DNA from: Saccharomonospora piscinae
GTDB lineage: Bacteria > Actinomycetota > Actinomycetes > Mycobacteriales > Pseudonocardiaceae
Length of the DNA: 64,000 nucleotides
Assembly (NCBI RefSeq): GCF_005862235.1
Contig: NZ_VCEK01000003.1
Location: 199 to 64,198, forward strand
Reading direction: 5' to 3'
The position numbers and the translations under genes were made by a program. Of the stretch, positions 39,273 through 48,152 are shown one piece after another. Position 1 is the first letter of the stretch. Each line of letters starts with the position of its first letter. The notes under the pieces are model-generated. The model was not told where the DNA came from, made no database searches, and saw only the letters and a program-made list of their open reading frames with translations.

Positions 39273-40121
39273 TCAGGCACCCGGCGGCGCGGGATTCTGG
39301 CCGAGTTTGCGGGCCAGGGTCATCGCGTCGCCGGGTGCTTTCGCGTGGACGTCGTTGTCGAAGTACACGAAGACGTCGTGCCCTGCGTCGCGCCAGCGGG
39401 TGATGGTGGCGGCCCAGCGTGCGAGCGCCTTGTCGCTGTAGCCGCTGGCGTAGAGTTCCACGTCGCCGTGCAGGCGCACGTAGACGAAATCGGTGGTCAC
39501 GTCGTCCAGGTAGGGCCAGGTGCCCGCGGTGTCGGCGACGACGAGTGCGACACCGTGCCGTCGCAGCAGTGCGGTGGCGCGGCCGTCGGCGAAGCTGGGG
39601 TGACGTACTTCGAGGGCGTGGCGCAGCGGCCGGTCGGTCTCGCTGGTGGTGTGGGCCTCGAAGGTGAGCTTGTCGTCGTGGCGGCGGGCCAGCGCGGCGG
39701 CCTCGCCGGTGGTGCGGGGCAGCAGCGAGCAGAACGTGGTGAGCCGGTCGGCGTCGTAGGGCAGGCGGGCCGGTAGTTGCCAGAGCACCGGGCCGAGCGC
39801 GTCGCCGAGAGCGAGCACACCGGAGGCGAAGAAGTTGGCCAGTGCCGTCTCCACGCCGCGCAGCTGCTTGAGGTGGGTGATGTAGCGCCCGCCCTTGACA
39901 GCGAAGCGGAAGCCGGGCGGCGTCGCGTCCCGCCATCTCCGGTACCGCTCGGGGCGTTGCAGCGAGTAGAACGATCCGTTGATCTCGACCGAGTTCACGC
40001 GGCGGGAGAGGTACTCCAGCTCGCGCCGGTGCGGCAGGCCCGGCGGGTAGAACACGCCACGCCAGGCCGGGTAGTCCCAGCCCGACGTGCCGATCCGCAG
40101 CTGCGGGCCACCGGCCGGAAT
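39273..40121 (-). CDS. DUF72-family protein with an apparent ATT start
   Basis: A 282-aa TIM-barrel-like protein of the DUF72 (YecE) family. The conserved N-terminus LRIGTSGWDYPAWRG lies upstream of the first GTG (40055), so the gene must start earlier. Between the in-frame TAG at 40137-40139 and that motif there is no ATG, GTG or TTG; the ATT at 40121 has GGAGGT six bases upstream and is the best start, with CTG at 40100 second. Family function is unknown; the barrel ends with YFDNDVHAKAPGDA. It follows XPB on the same strand after 15 bases. Confidence 0.8.
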   Translation of the reverse strand: MPAGGPQLRIGTSGWDYPAWRGVFYPPGLPHRRELEYLSRRVNSVEINGSFYSLQRPERYRRWRDATPPGFRFAVKGGRYITHLKQLRGVETALANFFASGVLALGDALGPVLWQLPARLPYDADRLTTFCSLLPRTTGEAAALARRHDDKLTFEAHTTSETDRPLRHALEVRHPSFADGRATALLRRHGVALVVADTAGTWPYLDDVTTDFVYVRLHGDVELYASGYSDKALARWAATITRWRDAGHDVFVYFDNDVHAKAPGDAMTLARKLGQNPAPPGA

Positions 40122-40136
40122 GCGCGCACCTCCGTC

Positions 40137-41783
40137 CTACAGCGGGCGAAGCAGGTCGTCGGCGTCGACGATGTGGTAGGCGTAGCCCTGCTCGGCGAGG
40201 AAACGCTGCCGGTGGGCCGCGTACTCGGTGTCCACCGTGTCGCGGGACACGACGGAGTAGAAGTGCGCCTGCCGCCCGTCGCCCTTGGGCCGCAGCAGCC
40301 TGCCGAGCCGCTGCGCTTCCTCCTGGCGCGATCCGAACGTGCCCGACACCTGGATGGCCACCGACGCCTCGGGCAGGTCGATGGAGAAGTTCGCGACCTT
40401 CGACACCACCAGCTTGTCGATCTCGCCCCGGCGGAAGGCGTCGAACAGGGCTTCCCGCTCCTTGTTCTTCGTCGAACCCTGCACCACCGGCGCGTCGAGT
40501 TCCCTGCCCAGCTCCTCCAGCTGGTCGAGGTAGGCGCCGATCACGAGGGTGGGCTCGCCGGCGTGCCGGTCGACGATCGACGAGATGACGCCGAGTTTCG
40601 TGTGGGCGGTGGAGGCCATGCGGTAGCGCTCCTCGTTCTCGGCGGTGGCGTAGCCGAGGCGCTCGGCCTCGGTCAGCGTGACGCGCACCTCCACACACTC
40701 CGCCGGAGCGATCCAGCCCTGGGCCTCGATGTCACGCCAGGGCACGTCGTAGCGCTTGGGGCCGATGAGCGAGAAGACGTCGGCCTCGCGGCCGTCCTCC
40801 CGTACCAGCGTCGCCGTGAGCCCGAGCCGCCTGCGCGACTGGAGATCGGCGGTCATGCGGAACACCGGCGCGGGCAGCAGGTGCACCTCGTCGTAGATGA
40901 CGAGCCCCCAGTCGCGGGAGTCGAACAGCTCCAGGTGCCGGTACTCGCCCTTGCTGCGGCGGGTGATCACCTGATAGGTCGCGATCGTGACCGGCCGGAT
41001 CTCCTTCTTCTCGCCGGAGTACTCGCCGATCTCGTCCTCGGTGAGCGAGGTGCGCTCGATGAGTTCGCGCTTCCACTGCCTGCCCGCGACGGTGTTGGTC
41101 ACCAGGATCAGGGTCGTGGCCTCGGCCTGTGCCATCGCCGCGGCGCCGACGAGGGTCTTGCCCGCGCCGCAGGGGAGCACGACCACCCCGGAGCCGCCCG
41201 CCCAGAACGCCTCGGTGGCCCGGCGCTGGTAGTCGCGCAGTGCCCAGCCGCTCTCGTCCAGTGACATGGGGTGGGACTCGCCGTCGACGTAGCCCGCGAG
41301 GTCCTCGGCTGGCCAGCCGACCTTGACGAGTGCCTGCTTGAGCCGTCCCCGCTCGGAGGGGTGGACGACGACCGTGTCGGGATCGATCCGCGCGCCGAGC
41401 ATCGGATTGATCTTCTTGTGGCGCAGGATCTCCTCCAGCACCGCGCGGTCGGTGGTGGACATCACCAGACCGTGCGCGGGGTGGTGGTGAATCTGCAGCC
41501 GCCCGAACCGGCCCATCGTGTCGACGATGTCGATGAGCAGCGGTTGCGGCACGGGAAAGCGCGAGTAGGTGGTGAGCGCGTCGACCACCTGTTCGGCGTC
41601 GTGCCCCGCCGCGCGGGCGTTCCACAGCGCCAGCGGCGTCACCCGGTAGGTGTGAACGTGTTCGGGGGCGCGTTCCAGTTCGGCGAAGGGGGCGATGGCG
41701 ATGCGTGCGTCGTCGGCGAGGTCGTGGTCGACCTCGAGCAGCACCGTCTTGTCCGACTGGACGATCAGGGGGCCATCAGTCAC
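40137..41783 (-). CDS. XPB/Ssl2-type DNA repair helicase
   Basis: A 548-aa superfamily-2 helicase: N-terminal domain with LIVQSDKTVLLEVDH, Walker A LPCGAGKTLVGAAAM, DEVH box IYDEVHLLPA, motif III LGLTATLVRED, motif VI EEAQRLGRLLRPKG. It is the bacterial XPB (Rv0861c/ercc3 type), a 3'-5' helicase. The GTG at 41783 is chosen because the protein then begins with the expected domain; upstream reading is a shadow. In mycobacteria a helicase-associated gene follows next to it; here that gene is 14 kb away. Confidence 0.92.
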   Translation of the reverse strand: MTDGPLIVQSDKTVLLEVDHDLADDARIAIAPFAELERAPEHVHTYRVTPLALWNARAAGHDAEQVVDALTTYSRFPVPQPLLIDIVDTMGRFGRLQIHHHPAHGLVMSTTDRAVLEEILRHKKINPMLGARIDPDTVVVHPSERGRLKQALVKVGWPAEDLAGYVDGESHPMSLDESGWALRDYQRRATEAFWAGGSGVVVLPCGAGKTLVGAAAMAQAEATTLILVTNTVAGRQWKRELIERTSLTEDEIGEYSGEKKEIRPVTIATYQVITRRSKGEYRHLELFDSRDWGLVIYDEVHLLPAPVFRMTADLQSRRRLGLTATLVREDGREADVFSLIGPKRYDVPWRDIEAQGWIAPAECVEVRVTLTEAERLGYATAENEERYRMASTAHTKLGVISSIVDRHAGEPTLVIGAYLDQLEELGRELDAPVVQGSTKNKEREALFDAFRRGEIDKLVVSKVANFSIDLPEASVAIQVSGTFGSRQEEAQRLGRLLRPKGDGRQAHFYSVVSRDTVDTEYAAHRQRFLAEQGYAYHIVDADDLLRPL

Positions 41784-41806
41784 GCCCTCCTTTATACGTG
41801 CCAGGC

Positions 41807-42793
41807 TCAGGAGATTTCCCGTTCCGGCACGAGCGAGGTCACGTCGAGTCGCTGGGAGAGTAGCCCCGAGCCGTGCATGAGATCCGCGACCCGCTGCAGC
41901 CGCTCGGGGTTGGCGGCCTGCGGGTAGGTGCCGAGCGAGACGAGCGACGCCGTGACGTCGTCCACACTGCCGACGCTGCCGGCGCCGCCCGCGCCGGGCA
42001 GTCCCCGGCGCAGGGCGCCGGTGTCGGTACCGCGTTGTTGGGCGCGGGCCAGCAGTTCCCGGAACAGGTCGAGGGTGCGCGGATTCCGGGACGCGAAATC
42101 CGTTGTCGCGGCGTAGGCCGACATGGGGAAGTCCTCGGTGGCGCCGTGGGCGCAGTCCGCCAGCACCGTGGCGCCGTGGTCTTTCTGCGCGCGGGTGATG
42201 TGCGGTTCCGTCAACCACGCCGCGTCCACCCGTTGTTCGCGCAACGCGGTGACCATTCCGTCGAACGGAACCACCACGAAATCGATCGCTTGCGGATCGA
42301 CTCCCGCCGCGCGCAGCACGGACCGTGCCGTGAGTGAGCCGAGACCGCGGCGGTCGGGGACCGCGATGCGGGGCGCGTCGAGCGCGCCGAGGTCGGTGTA
42401 GGCGGAGTCGGGCAGGGTGACGAGCGCCATCGAGTCGGTGCCCGCGACGTGCGCCTCACCCTGGATCCGCAGCGGAGTGCCGTCGGCGACGGCGGAGAAC
42501 AGCTCCACGCCGTCGGCGAACACGACGTCGACCTCGGCCTCGGTGAGCTGGGCCATCGGTTCGTCTTCCGGCGCCAGCTCGACCAGTTCCACCCGCAGGC
42601 CGCCCCGCCGGAACAGGCCGTCGGCGACGGCGAGGCGCAGGGGCGCGGTCTCCACTACGTTGCCGACACCGACGCGCAGCGTCTGCCGCTCCGGCGGCGG
42701 CGCGCCGCGTTCCGCCGATTCAGTGAAAATCGAACACGCCCCGAGTGTCATCACGACAGCGAGGACGAAAAGCACACGGGCGTGAGTTCGCAC
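41807..42793 (-). CDS. ABC transporter substrate-binding lipoprotein, NitT/TauT type (copy 1)
   Basis: A 328-aa lipoprotein. The lipobox is LGAC at about residues 17-20. The body is a type-II periplasmic-binding fold of the NMT1/SsuA/ThiY kind: LRVGVGNVVETAPLRLAVADG, VDVVFADGVELFSAV, DAAWLTEPHITRAQ. The C-terminal AANPERLQRVADLMHGSGLL resembles the second copy at 48153-49181. Ligand is unknown (nitrate, sulfonate, taurine or pyrimidine are all possible). Divergent from the NIT kinase; GTG start. Confidence 0.85.
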   Translation of the reverse strand: MRTHARVLFVLAVVMTLGACSIFTESAERGAPPPERQTLRVGVGNVVETAPLRLAVADGLFRRGGLRVELVELAPEDEPMAQLTEAEVDVVFADGVELFSAVADGTPLRIQGEAHVAGTDSMALVTLPDSAYTDLGALDAPRIAVPDRRGLGSLTARSVLRAAGVDPQAIDFVVVPFDGMVTALREQRVDAAWLTEPHITRAQKDHGATVLADCAHGATEDFPMSAYAATTDFASRNPRTLDLFRELLARAQQRGTDTGALRRGLPGAGGAGSVGSVDDVTASLVSLGTYPQAANPERLQRVADLMHGSGLLSQRLDVTSLVPEREIS

Positions 42794-42981
42794 CGACCGC
42801 CTCCAAGATCACAGGGCGAAATTCAAGACAATGTGTGGAGCCTCGGCCGCTCGAAGCAATACCATCGCTTCGCAACCCTTCTCCGGCCACGGGCGTCCTC
42901 CGGATTGTGGTGGGGTGACGCTACCCTCCTGATGATTTCCGAAGCGTAAGACCCGGTTGCGGACGACCAAAGGATGCCCAG

Positions 42982-45597
42982 GTGACTCGTCGCGGTAAGC
43001 GTCCCGCCCCGGACGACGCGCCAGCGGCAGGGCATGTCGGGGGCCGGTGGCGCATCCGCAACTGGCGGTTGCGCACCAAACTGCTGGCGATGCTGCTCAT
43101 CCCCGCCGTGGCGGTGCTGGTCCTGGTCGCGTTGCGGGCCACCGACGACCTCGACCGCGCGGCGGGGTTCTCGGCGAGTGCCGAGCGCCTGCGGGTCGAG
43201 GCCACGGTCGCCGAGGCGGTACACCAGCTCCAGCGGGAGCGCGACCTCACCGTGCGATACGTCGCGGGCGGCAGGCGGGGCTCGATCGACGAACTCCGCG
43301 AGCAACGCGCGCGGGTGGACGACGCCGTCGGCACGTTCTCCGCGACGGTGAGCAGTTCCCGGCACGCGCTGTCGCCCGACGCGCTCGCCGCGTTCGACCG
43401 CATCGGCGACGAACTCGACATGCTCACGGGCCTGCGGTACGCGGGGGAGAACACGGCACTGCCCGCGGCGGCGGTCCTGCGCTCGTACAGCGAGCTCGTC
43501 ACCGGGGTGCTCGACGTCGGCGATCAGTTCGTGGCTCACGCCGTGGACGACGAGCTGGCCAGCAGCAGGCTGGCCGCGAACGCGCTCGCCAGGGTGAAGG
43601 ACCGCATGTCGGTGCGGCGAGCCGTGGTGGCGCACGCGCTGGCGGAGGGCAGGCTCGGCGAGGACACCGAGCGCGCACTGCTGGCCGCCGAGGCGCAGCT
43701 CGACGCGGCGAAGGACGACTTCTCGACGTTCGCCACGCCGCAGCAGCAGCGCATGTACACCGACACGGTGATCGGCCTCGTGGTGGACCTCGGTAACGGC
43801 ATCGTCGAGGCCGTGCTCACCCGCGCCGAGAACGGCGGTGACCTCGACGGGCTGTCGGCGCAGGAGTGGGAGACGTCGGCCACCTACACGATCAATCTGG
43901 TCAAGCAGGTACAGGACGCCCTGCTGGGGCACCTTCAACAGCGGTCGGACGCGCTCGCCGCCGAGGCGCGGAGCTCGGCGGGCACCGACGCGGGTGTGGT
44001 GCTGGGTGCCCTGCTGATCGCGGCCATCCTCGCCGTCGTGATCACGCGATCGCTGCTGGGGCCGCTGAAGGCGTTGCGCAGCAGCGCACTCGACGTCGCG
44101 GAGCACAAGCTGCCCTCCGCGGTGGACGACATCCTCACCGAGGAACATCCCACCCCGGAACACACCTACACCCGCGCCGTCGAGCCCGTACCCGTCTACA
44201 CCAGGGAGGAACTCGGCGAGGTGGCGCGGGCCTTCGACGCCGTCCATGGCGAGGCGGTGCGGCTGGCCGGTGAGCAGGCCATGCTGCGCGAGAACGTGAA
44301 CTCGATGTTCGTGAACCTCTCGCGGCGGAGCCAGGATCTCGTCGAGCGCCAGCTGACCGTGCTCGACCGCATGGAGGAGCACGAGCAGGACCCCGACATC
44401 CTGGGCGGACTGTACGAACTCGACCATCTCGCCACCCGGATGCGCCGCAACAGCGAGAATCTGCTGGTGCTCGCGGGAGAGGACGCGGGACGGCCGCTGC
44501 CGGGTTCGGTGCCCGCTTCGGAGATCATCGGCGCGGCGCTCTCGGAGGTCGAGCACTACCAGCGCATCGCCGTGGAGGTGCCCCCGGCGCTGTCGGTCCG
44601 GGGCGACGTGGCTGCCGACGTCATCCACGTCATCGCGGAACTGTTCGAGAACGCCACGGCGTACTCGCCCGAACCGGTCTCGGTGGTCAGCTCGGTGACC
44701 CGGGAGCGGCAGTGGCGCATCGACATCACCGATCGGGGCGCCGGGATGCCCGAGACGGAGATCCGCAGGGCCAACGCGCGGATGGCGAACCCTCCCCGCG
44801 TCGACGTCGAGGTGTCCCGGCGCATGGGACTCTTCGTCGTCGGCAGGCTGGCGGCGCGCCACCACGTCCGCGTGCGGCTCAGCGAGGCCAGCCCGAGGGG
44901 ACTGACCGCGTCGGTGCTGGTGCCCGCCGATCTCATCGAGCACGGCATCCCGGAGTCCATCCAGTTGCCCGCGCCCCGGCCGGACGCGGCCGAGCCCGAG
45001 CCTGCGCCGCACGTGACTGCTCCGGCCCCGGAGCAGCGGGAGCCGGAACCAGCGCCCGAGCCGCTGCCATCACCGGCGCCGATCGGCAGCGTCCTCGCCG
45101 GGGAAGCCGAGCCCGAGCCGCCGCCGAGGCGGACCACCGTGGAGCTGGGCGCCCAGCCCGCGTGGCCGACGGAGGACGACGACGAGGGACGCCCGCCCGC
45201 GCTGGAGGAGGAGGTCCCGACCGATCGCCTTCCCGCGTACCGGGACTTGCTGTCCAGATGGTTTCCCGACAGCGGCGAGCTCGACCCGTCGCAGGCGGAC
45301 GGTCTGGACTGGGCCGCGAGCCCCGACCTCGCCGGACCGGCCGGCACCGATGCGGAGCGCACCGAGCCGATACCGGTGGCCCCCGCCGGGATCGCGTCGG
45401 CACTGGCGGACTCCGAGGCCGACACCGAGCCCACCGTGCATCCTCAGCGGCACGGGCCGGGCGATCGCCGCGGTGAGCGCCCGCCTCCGGTGAACCGATC
45501 ACCCGAGGCGGTACGCGCGCGGATGGCGAGCCTGCAACAGGCCGTGCGGCGAGGCAGGCACGCCAGGGCCGACGAACCAAGTACGACGTGGCCGTGA
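42982..45597 (+). CDS. NIT-domain sensor histidine kinase, CvnA-like (1)
   Basis: An 871-aa membrane sensor kinase. One membrane segment near residue 35-55, a periplasmic NIT (nitrate/nitrite-sensing-like) four-helix domain, a second membrane segment near residue 345, a HAMP-like linker, then a histidine-kinase core: phosphoacceptor region ELDHLATRMRRNSENLLVLAG (in two parts, ELDHLATRMRR and NSENLLVLAG), N-box ELFENATAY, G1 DRGAGMP. A proline/acid-rich tail (about 650-800) precedes a conserved end. No response regulator or cvnBCD genes follow, so it is an orphan next to the ABC genes. GTG start, ribosome site AAAGGA. Confidence 0.87.
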   Translation: MTRRGKRPAPDDAPAAGHVGGRWRIRNWRLRTKLLAMLLIPAVAVLVLVALRATDDLDRAAGFSASAERLRVEATVAEAVHQLQRERDLTVRYVAGGRRGSIDELREQRARVDDAVGTFSATVSSSRHALSPDALAAFDRIGDELDMLTGLRYAGENTALPAAAVLRSYSELVTGVLDVGDQFVAHAVDDELASSRLAANALARVKDRMSVRRAVVAHALAEGRLGEDTERALLAAEAQLDAAKDDFSTFATPQQQRMYTDTVIGLVVDLGNGIVEAVLTRAENGGDLDGLSAQEWETSATYTINLVKQVQDALLGHLQQRSDALAAEARSSAGTDAGVVLGALLIAAILAVVITRSLLGPLKALRSSALDVAEHKLPSAVDDILTEEHPTPEHTYTRAVEPVPVYTREELGEVARAFDAVHGEAVRLAGEQAMLRENVNSMFVNLSRRSQDLVERQLTVLDRMEEHEQDPDILGGLYELDHLATRMRRNSENLLVLAGEDAGRPLPGSVPASEIIGAALSEVEHYQRIAVEVPPALSVRGDVAADVIHVIAELFENATAYSPEPVSVVSSVTRERQWRIDITDRGAGMPETEIRRANARMANPPRVDVEVSRRMGLFVVGRLAARHHVRVRLSEASPRGLTASVLVPADLIEHGIPESIQLPAPRPDAAEPEPAPHVTAPAPEQREPEPAPEPLPSPAPIGSVLAGEAEPEPPPRRTTVELGAQPAWPTEDDDEGRPPALEEEVPTDRLPAYRDLLSRWFPDSGELDPSQADGLDWAASPDLAGPAGTDAERTEPIPVAPAGIASALADSEADTEPTVHPQRHGPGDRRGERPPPVNRSPEAVRARMASLQQAVRRGRHARADEPSTTWP

Positions 45598-45619
45598 CCC
45601 GAGCGCGCCCGCCCCACCG

Positions 45620-46423
45620 TCAGTCGCCGCCGGAACCGGCCGTGGCTTTCGCGGGTGTCCCGCCGTGCAGCAGGCGGGCCACCTCGGCCCGCATCGACAC
45701 GAACTCCGCCGACTCGCGCGTGCTGATCTGCTCGCGTTCCGCGGGCAGATCGACCGGCAGGTCCGCCACGATCGTCGCGGGGGACTTCGACAGCACCAGC
45801 ACCCGGTCGCCGAGATAGACACTCTCGTCGATGTCGTGGGTGACCAACAGGACCGTGCTCCCGTTCTGGGTCTGCACCGTCCGCAGCAGGTCCTCCAGCT
45901 CGAACCGCGTCTGCGCGTCGACCGACGCGAACGGCTCGTCCATCAGCAACAGTGCCGGACGGCGCGCCAGCGCACGGGCGATCGACACCCGCTGCTGCAT
46001 CCCGCCCGACAGTTGCCACGGGTACTTGTTGCCGACACCGGGCAGGTTGACCCATTCCAGGGCCTCCTCGGCGCGACTGCGGCGTTCCGCCTTGCTGATA
46101 TCGCGCCAGCGCAGCGGGAACTCGACGTTCTGCCGCACCGTCAGCCACGGGAACAGCGACCGGCTGTAGTCCTGGAACACCACGGCCAGGTCCTCCGGAA
46201 CCCCGTCCACCGGATCCCCGTGCAGCACGACCGCTCCACCCGAGGGCCTGATCAGCCCGGAGATGCAGCGCAGCATCGTCGACTTGCCGCAGCCGGACGG
46301 CCCGACGATGCACGAGAGCTGCCCGGTCTCCACGGTGAACGTCAGGTCGTTCACCGCGAGGTGCGCGCCGTCACCACCGCCGTAACGGTGGTAGAGGCCG
46401 GACACCTCCAGCATTGTTGACAT
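45620..46423 (-). CDS. ABC transporter ATP-binding protein, NitT/TauT type
   Basis: A 267-aa ABC ATPase. Walker A is VGPSGCGKSTML, Q-loop VVFQDYSRSLFPWLTV, signature LSGGMQQRVSIARAL, Walker B LLLMDEPFASVD, switch His in LLVTHDIDE. It pairs with the two permeases just upstream in the operon; its ATG lies one base after the first permease stop. Convergent with the sensor kinase. Confidence 0.92.
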   Translation of the reverse strand: MSTMLEVSGLYHRYGGGDGAHLAVNDLTFTVETGQLSCIVGPSGCGKSTMLRCISGLIRPSGGAVVLHGDPVDGVPEDLAVVFQDYSRSLFPWLTVRQNVEFPLRWRDISKAERRSRAEEALEWVNLPGVGNKYPWQLSGGMQQRVSIARALARRPALLLMDEPFASVDAQTRFELEDLLRTVQTQNGSTVLLVTHDIDESVYLGDRVLVLSKSPATIVADLPVDLPAEREQISTRESAEFVSMRAEVARLLHGGTPAKATAGSGGD

Positions 46424-46424
46424 G

Positions 46425-47384
46425 TCACGCTCCCGTCGTGTTGGCGTTCGCGGTGCCGTTCGCAGGTTGCCAGGCCAGCACCCTGCGCTCCACGGCGAGC
46501 AGCAGTGCGTTGAGGCCGTAGCCGAGCACTCCGAGCAGCACGATCCACGCCCACATCGTCGTGAACTCGAAACTCTGCTGCGCGTAGATGAGCTCGTAGC
46601 CGATGCCGTTGGTCGTGCCCACCATCTCCGCGATCACCATGAGGATCAGGGCCAGCGACAGGCTCAGCCGCAGCCCGGCGAAGATCTTGGGCATTGCCGC
46701 GGGCAGGACCACCATGGTGATCCAGTAGTGCCGGGGCGTGCGGAACGACCGCGCCGTCTCCTGCTGCAACGGCCCGACGGACCGAACCCCGTCCACCGTG
46801 TTCAGGATGATCGGCCAGATCGCGCCGAACACGATCACCACGACCTTCATCGTGTTGTCGATGCCGAACAGCACCATGAACACCGGGATCAGGGCGGGCG
46901 GCGGCACGGCACGCATGAACGCCAGCAACGGGCCCACGTAGTCCAACGCGACCTGCGAGCGCCCCAGAGCCGTTCCCAGTGCCACGCCGATCACCGCGGC
47001 GATCGACCAGCTTCCGAGCACCCGGCCGAGACTCGGCACCACGTCGTCGAACACCGTGTCGGCGAGGAACAACTGTGCTGCCGGACCCGAGAACCACGTG
47101 TCGACGGCGGCACCGACGATCTCCGTGGGACGCGGGAAGAAGGGGCTCTCCGCGGCCAGCGTGGCCAGCTCCCACACGACCACGAGCCCCACGGCCAGCG
47201 CCCACTTCAACAGGAGATTCTTGAAGACACCCACGGTCCTGCTCATGCCACCTCCGGTGCCCTGCGGGGCACCCGCACCCGGTCGGTTGTCATGAGCGCT
47301 TCGATCCTCGCTCATGCCACCTCCGGTGTCTTGCGGGGCACCCGCACCCGGTCGGTTGTCATGAGCGCTTCGATCCTCGCTCAT
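46425..47384 (-). CDS. ABC transporter permease with repeated N-terminus
   Basis: A 319-aa permease if translation starts at 47384, or 273 aa if at 47246. The core has about six membrane segments and the EAA-type loop ARSFRTPRHYWITMVVLPAAMPKIF (given in two parts: ARSFRTPRHYWI and TMVVLPAAMPKIF). The first 46 residues are two near-identical 23-aa repeats beginning MSEDRSAHDNRPGAGAPQ. Each repeat carries its own GGAGGTGGC ribosome site and ATG, so three starts are possible; the one at 47384 overlaps the upstream permease stop by four bases (ATGA). NitT/TauT type. Confidence 0.85.
   Translation of the reverse strand: MSEDRSAHDNRPGAGAPQDTGGGMSEDRSAHDNRPGAGAPQGTGGGMSRTVGVFKNLLLKWALAVGLVVVWELATLAAESPFFPRPTEIVGAAVDTWFSGPAAQLFLADTVFDDVVPSLGRVLGSWSIAAVIGVALGTALGRSQVALDYVGPLLAFMRAVPPPALIPVFMVLFGIDNTMKVVVIVFGAIWPIILNTVDGVRSVGPLQQETARSFRTPRHYWITMVVLPAAMPKIFAGLRLSLSLALILMVIAEMVGTTNGIGYELIYAQQSFEFTTMWAWIVLLGVLGYGLNALLLAVERRVLAWQPANGTANANTTGA
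47247..47384 (-). repeat. 69-bp tandem duplication at permease start
   Basis: Two 69-base direct copies (47247-47315 and 47316-47384) differ at only two bases. Each encodes 23 residues in frame and repeats the GGAGG-start codon signal of the permease. Recent duplication is the simplest explanation. Confidence 0.9.
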
Positions 47385-48151
47385 GCCACCTCCGCCGTGG
47401 TCGCCTTGTGCCACCGGAACCACCTGTTCCCCAGCCGTTCCAGCCCCTCGTTCGCGAGGTAGCCGATCAGGCCGGCCACGACGGTTCCCGCCAGGACCAG
47501 ATCGGTGCGGCCCGCGCCGTGCGCGGCCTGCAGGATGAAACCACCTATGCCGACGCTGGCACCCGCGATGAATTCCGTACTCACCACCACGATGAGGCTC
47601 ACCGCGGCGGACATGCGAATACCGGTGAACACGAACGGGGCGGCATGCGGCAACGCCACGGTGGTGAGGATGCCGGTCTTGCCGACCCCGCACGAGCGCG
47701 CGGTGTCGATCAGCAGCGGATCGATCTCGTCGAAGGCGTAGATCGTGTTGTAGAGAATCGGCCACAACGCCGCGTACACCGCGAGCGTGATCTTCGCCTC
47801 AGGGCCGCCGCCGATCGTGACGAGCACCAGCGGGATCAGTGCCACCGACGGAATCGGCCGCAGGAACTCCACGATCGCCCGGGTCGCCACCCGGACGTGG
47901 GGAAAGCTCCCGAGGACCAGACCCAGGGGAATGGCGATCGCCGCGGCGATACCGAGCGCCAGCAACCACGCCAGCACGGTGGCGATCGTGTCGCGCAGGA
48001 ACTCCTCCTGCCCGAACAGCTCCACGATCCTGCCGAGGACGACCGTCGCGGGTGGAATGTCCTCCTCGTTCACCACACCGAGCCTGACCACCAGTTCCCA
48101 CAGCAGCAGGAAGGCGGCCAGGCCGGCGAGGTTTCGTACGACAGAACGCAC
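47381..48151 (-). CDS. ABC transporter permease, NitT/TauT type (second)
   Basis: A 256-aa integral membrane protein with about six segments and the EAA loop DTARSCGVGKTGILTTVALP. It pairs with the permease downstream, so the transporter has two different membrane subunits. Start is a GTG. It is separated from the binding protein upstream by one base. Confidence 0.9.
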   Translation of the reverse strand: MRSVVRNLAGLAAFLLLWELVVRLGVVNEEDIPPATVVLGRIVELFGQEEFLRDTIATVLAWLLALGIAAAIAIPLGLVLGSFPHVRVATRAIVEFLRPIPSVALIPLVLVTIGGGPEAKITLAVYAALWPILYNTIYAFDEIDPLLIDTARSCGVGKTGILTTVALPHAAPFVFTGIRMSAAVSLIVVVSTEFIAGASVGIGGFILQAAHGAGRTDLVLAGTVVAGLIGYLANEGLERLGNRWFRWHKATTAEVA

Positions 48152-48152
48152 G

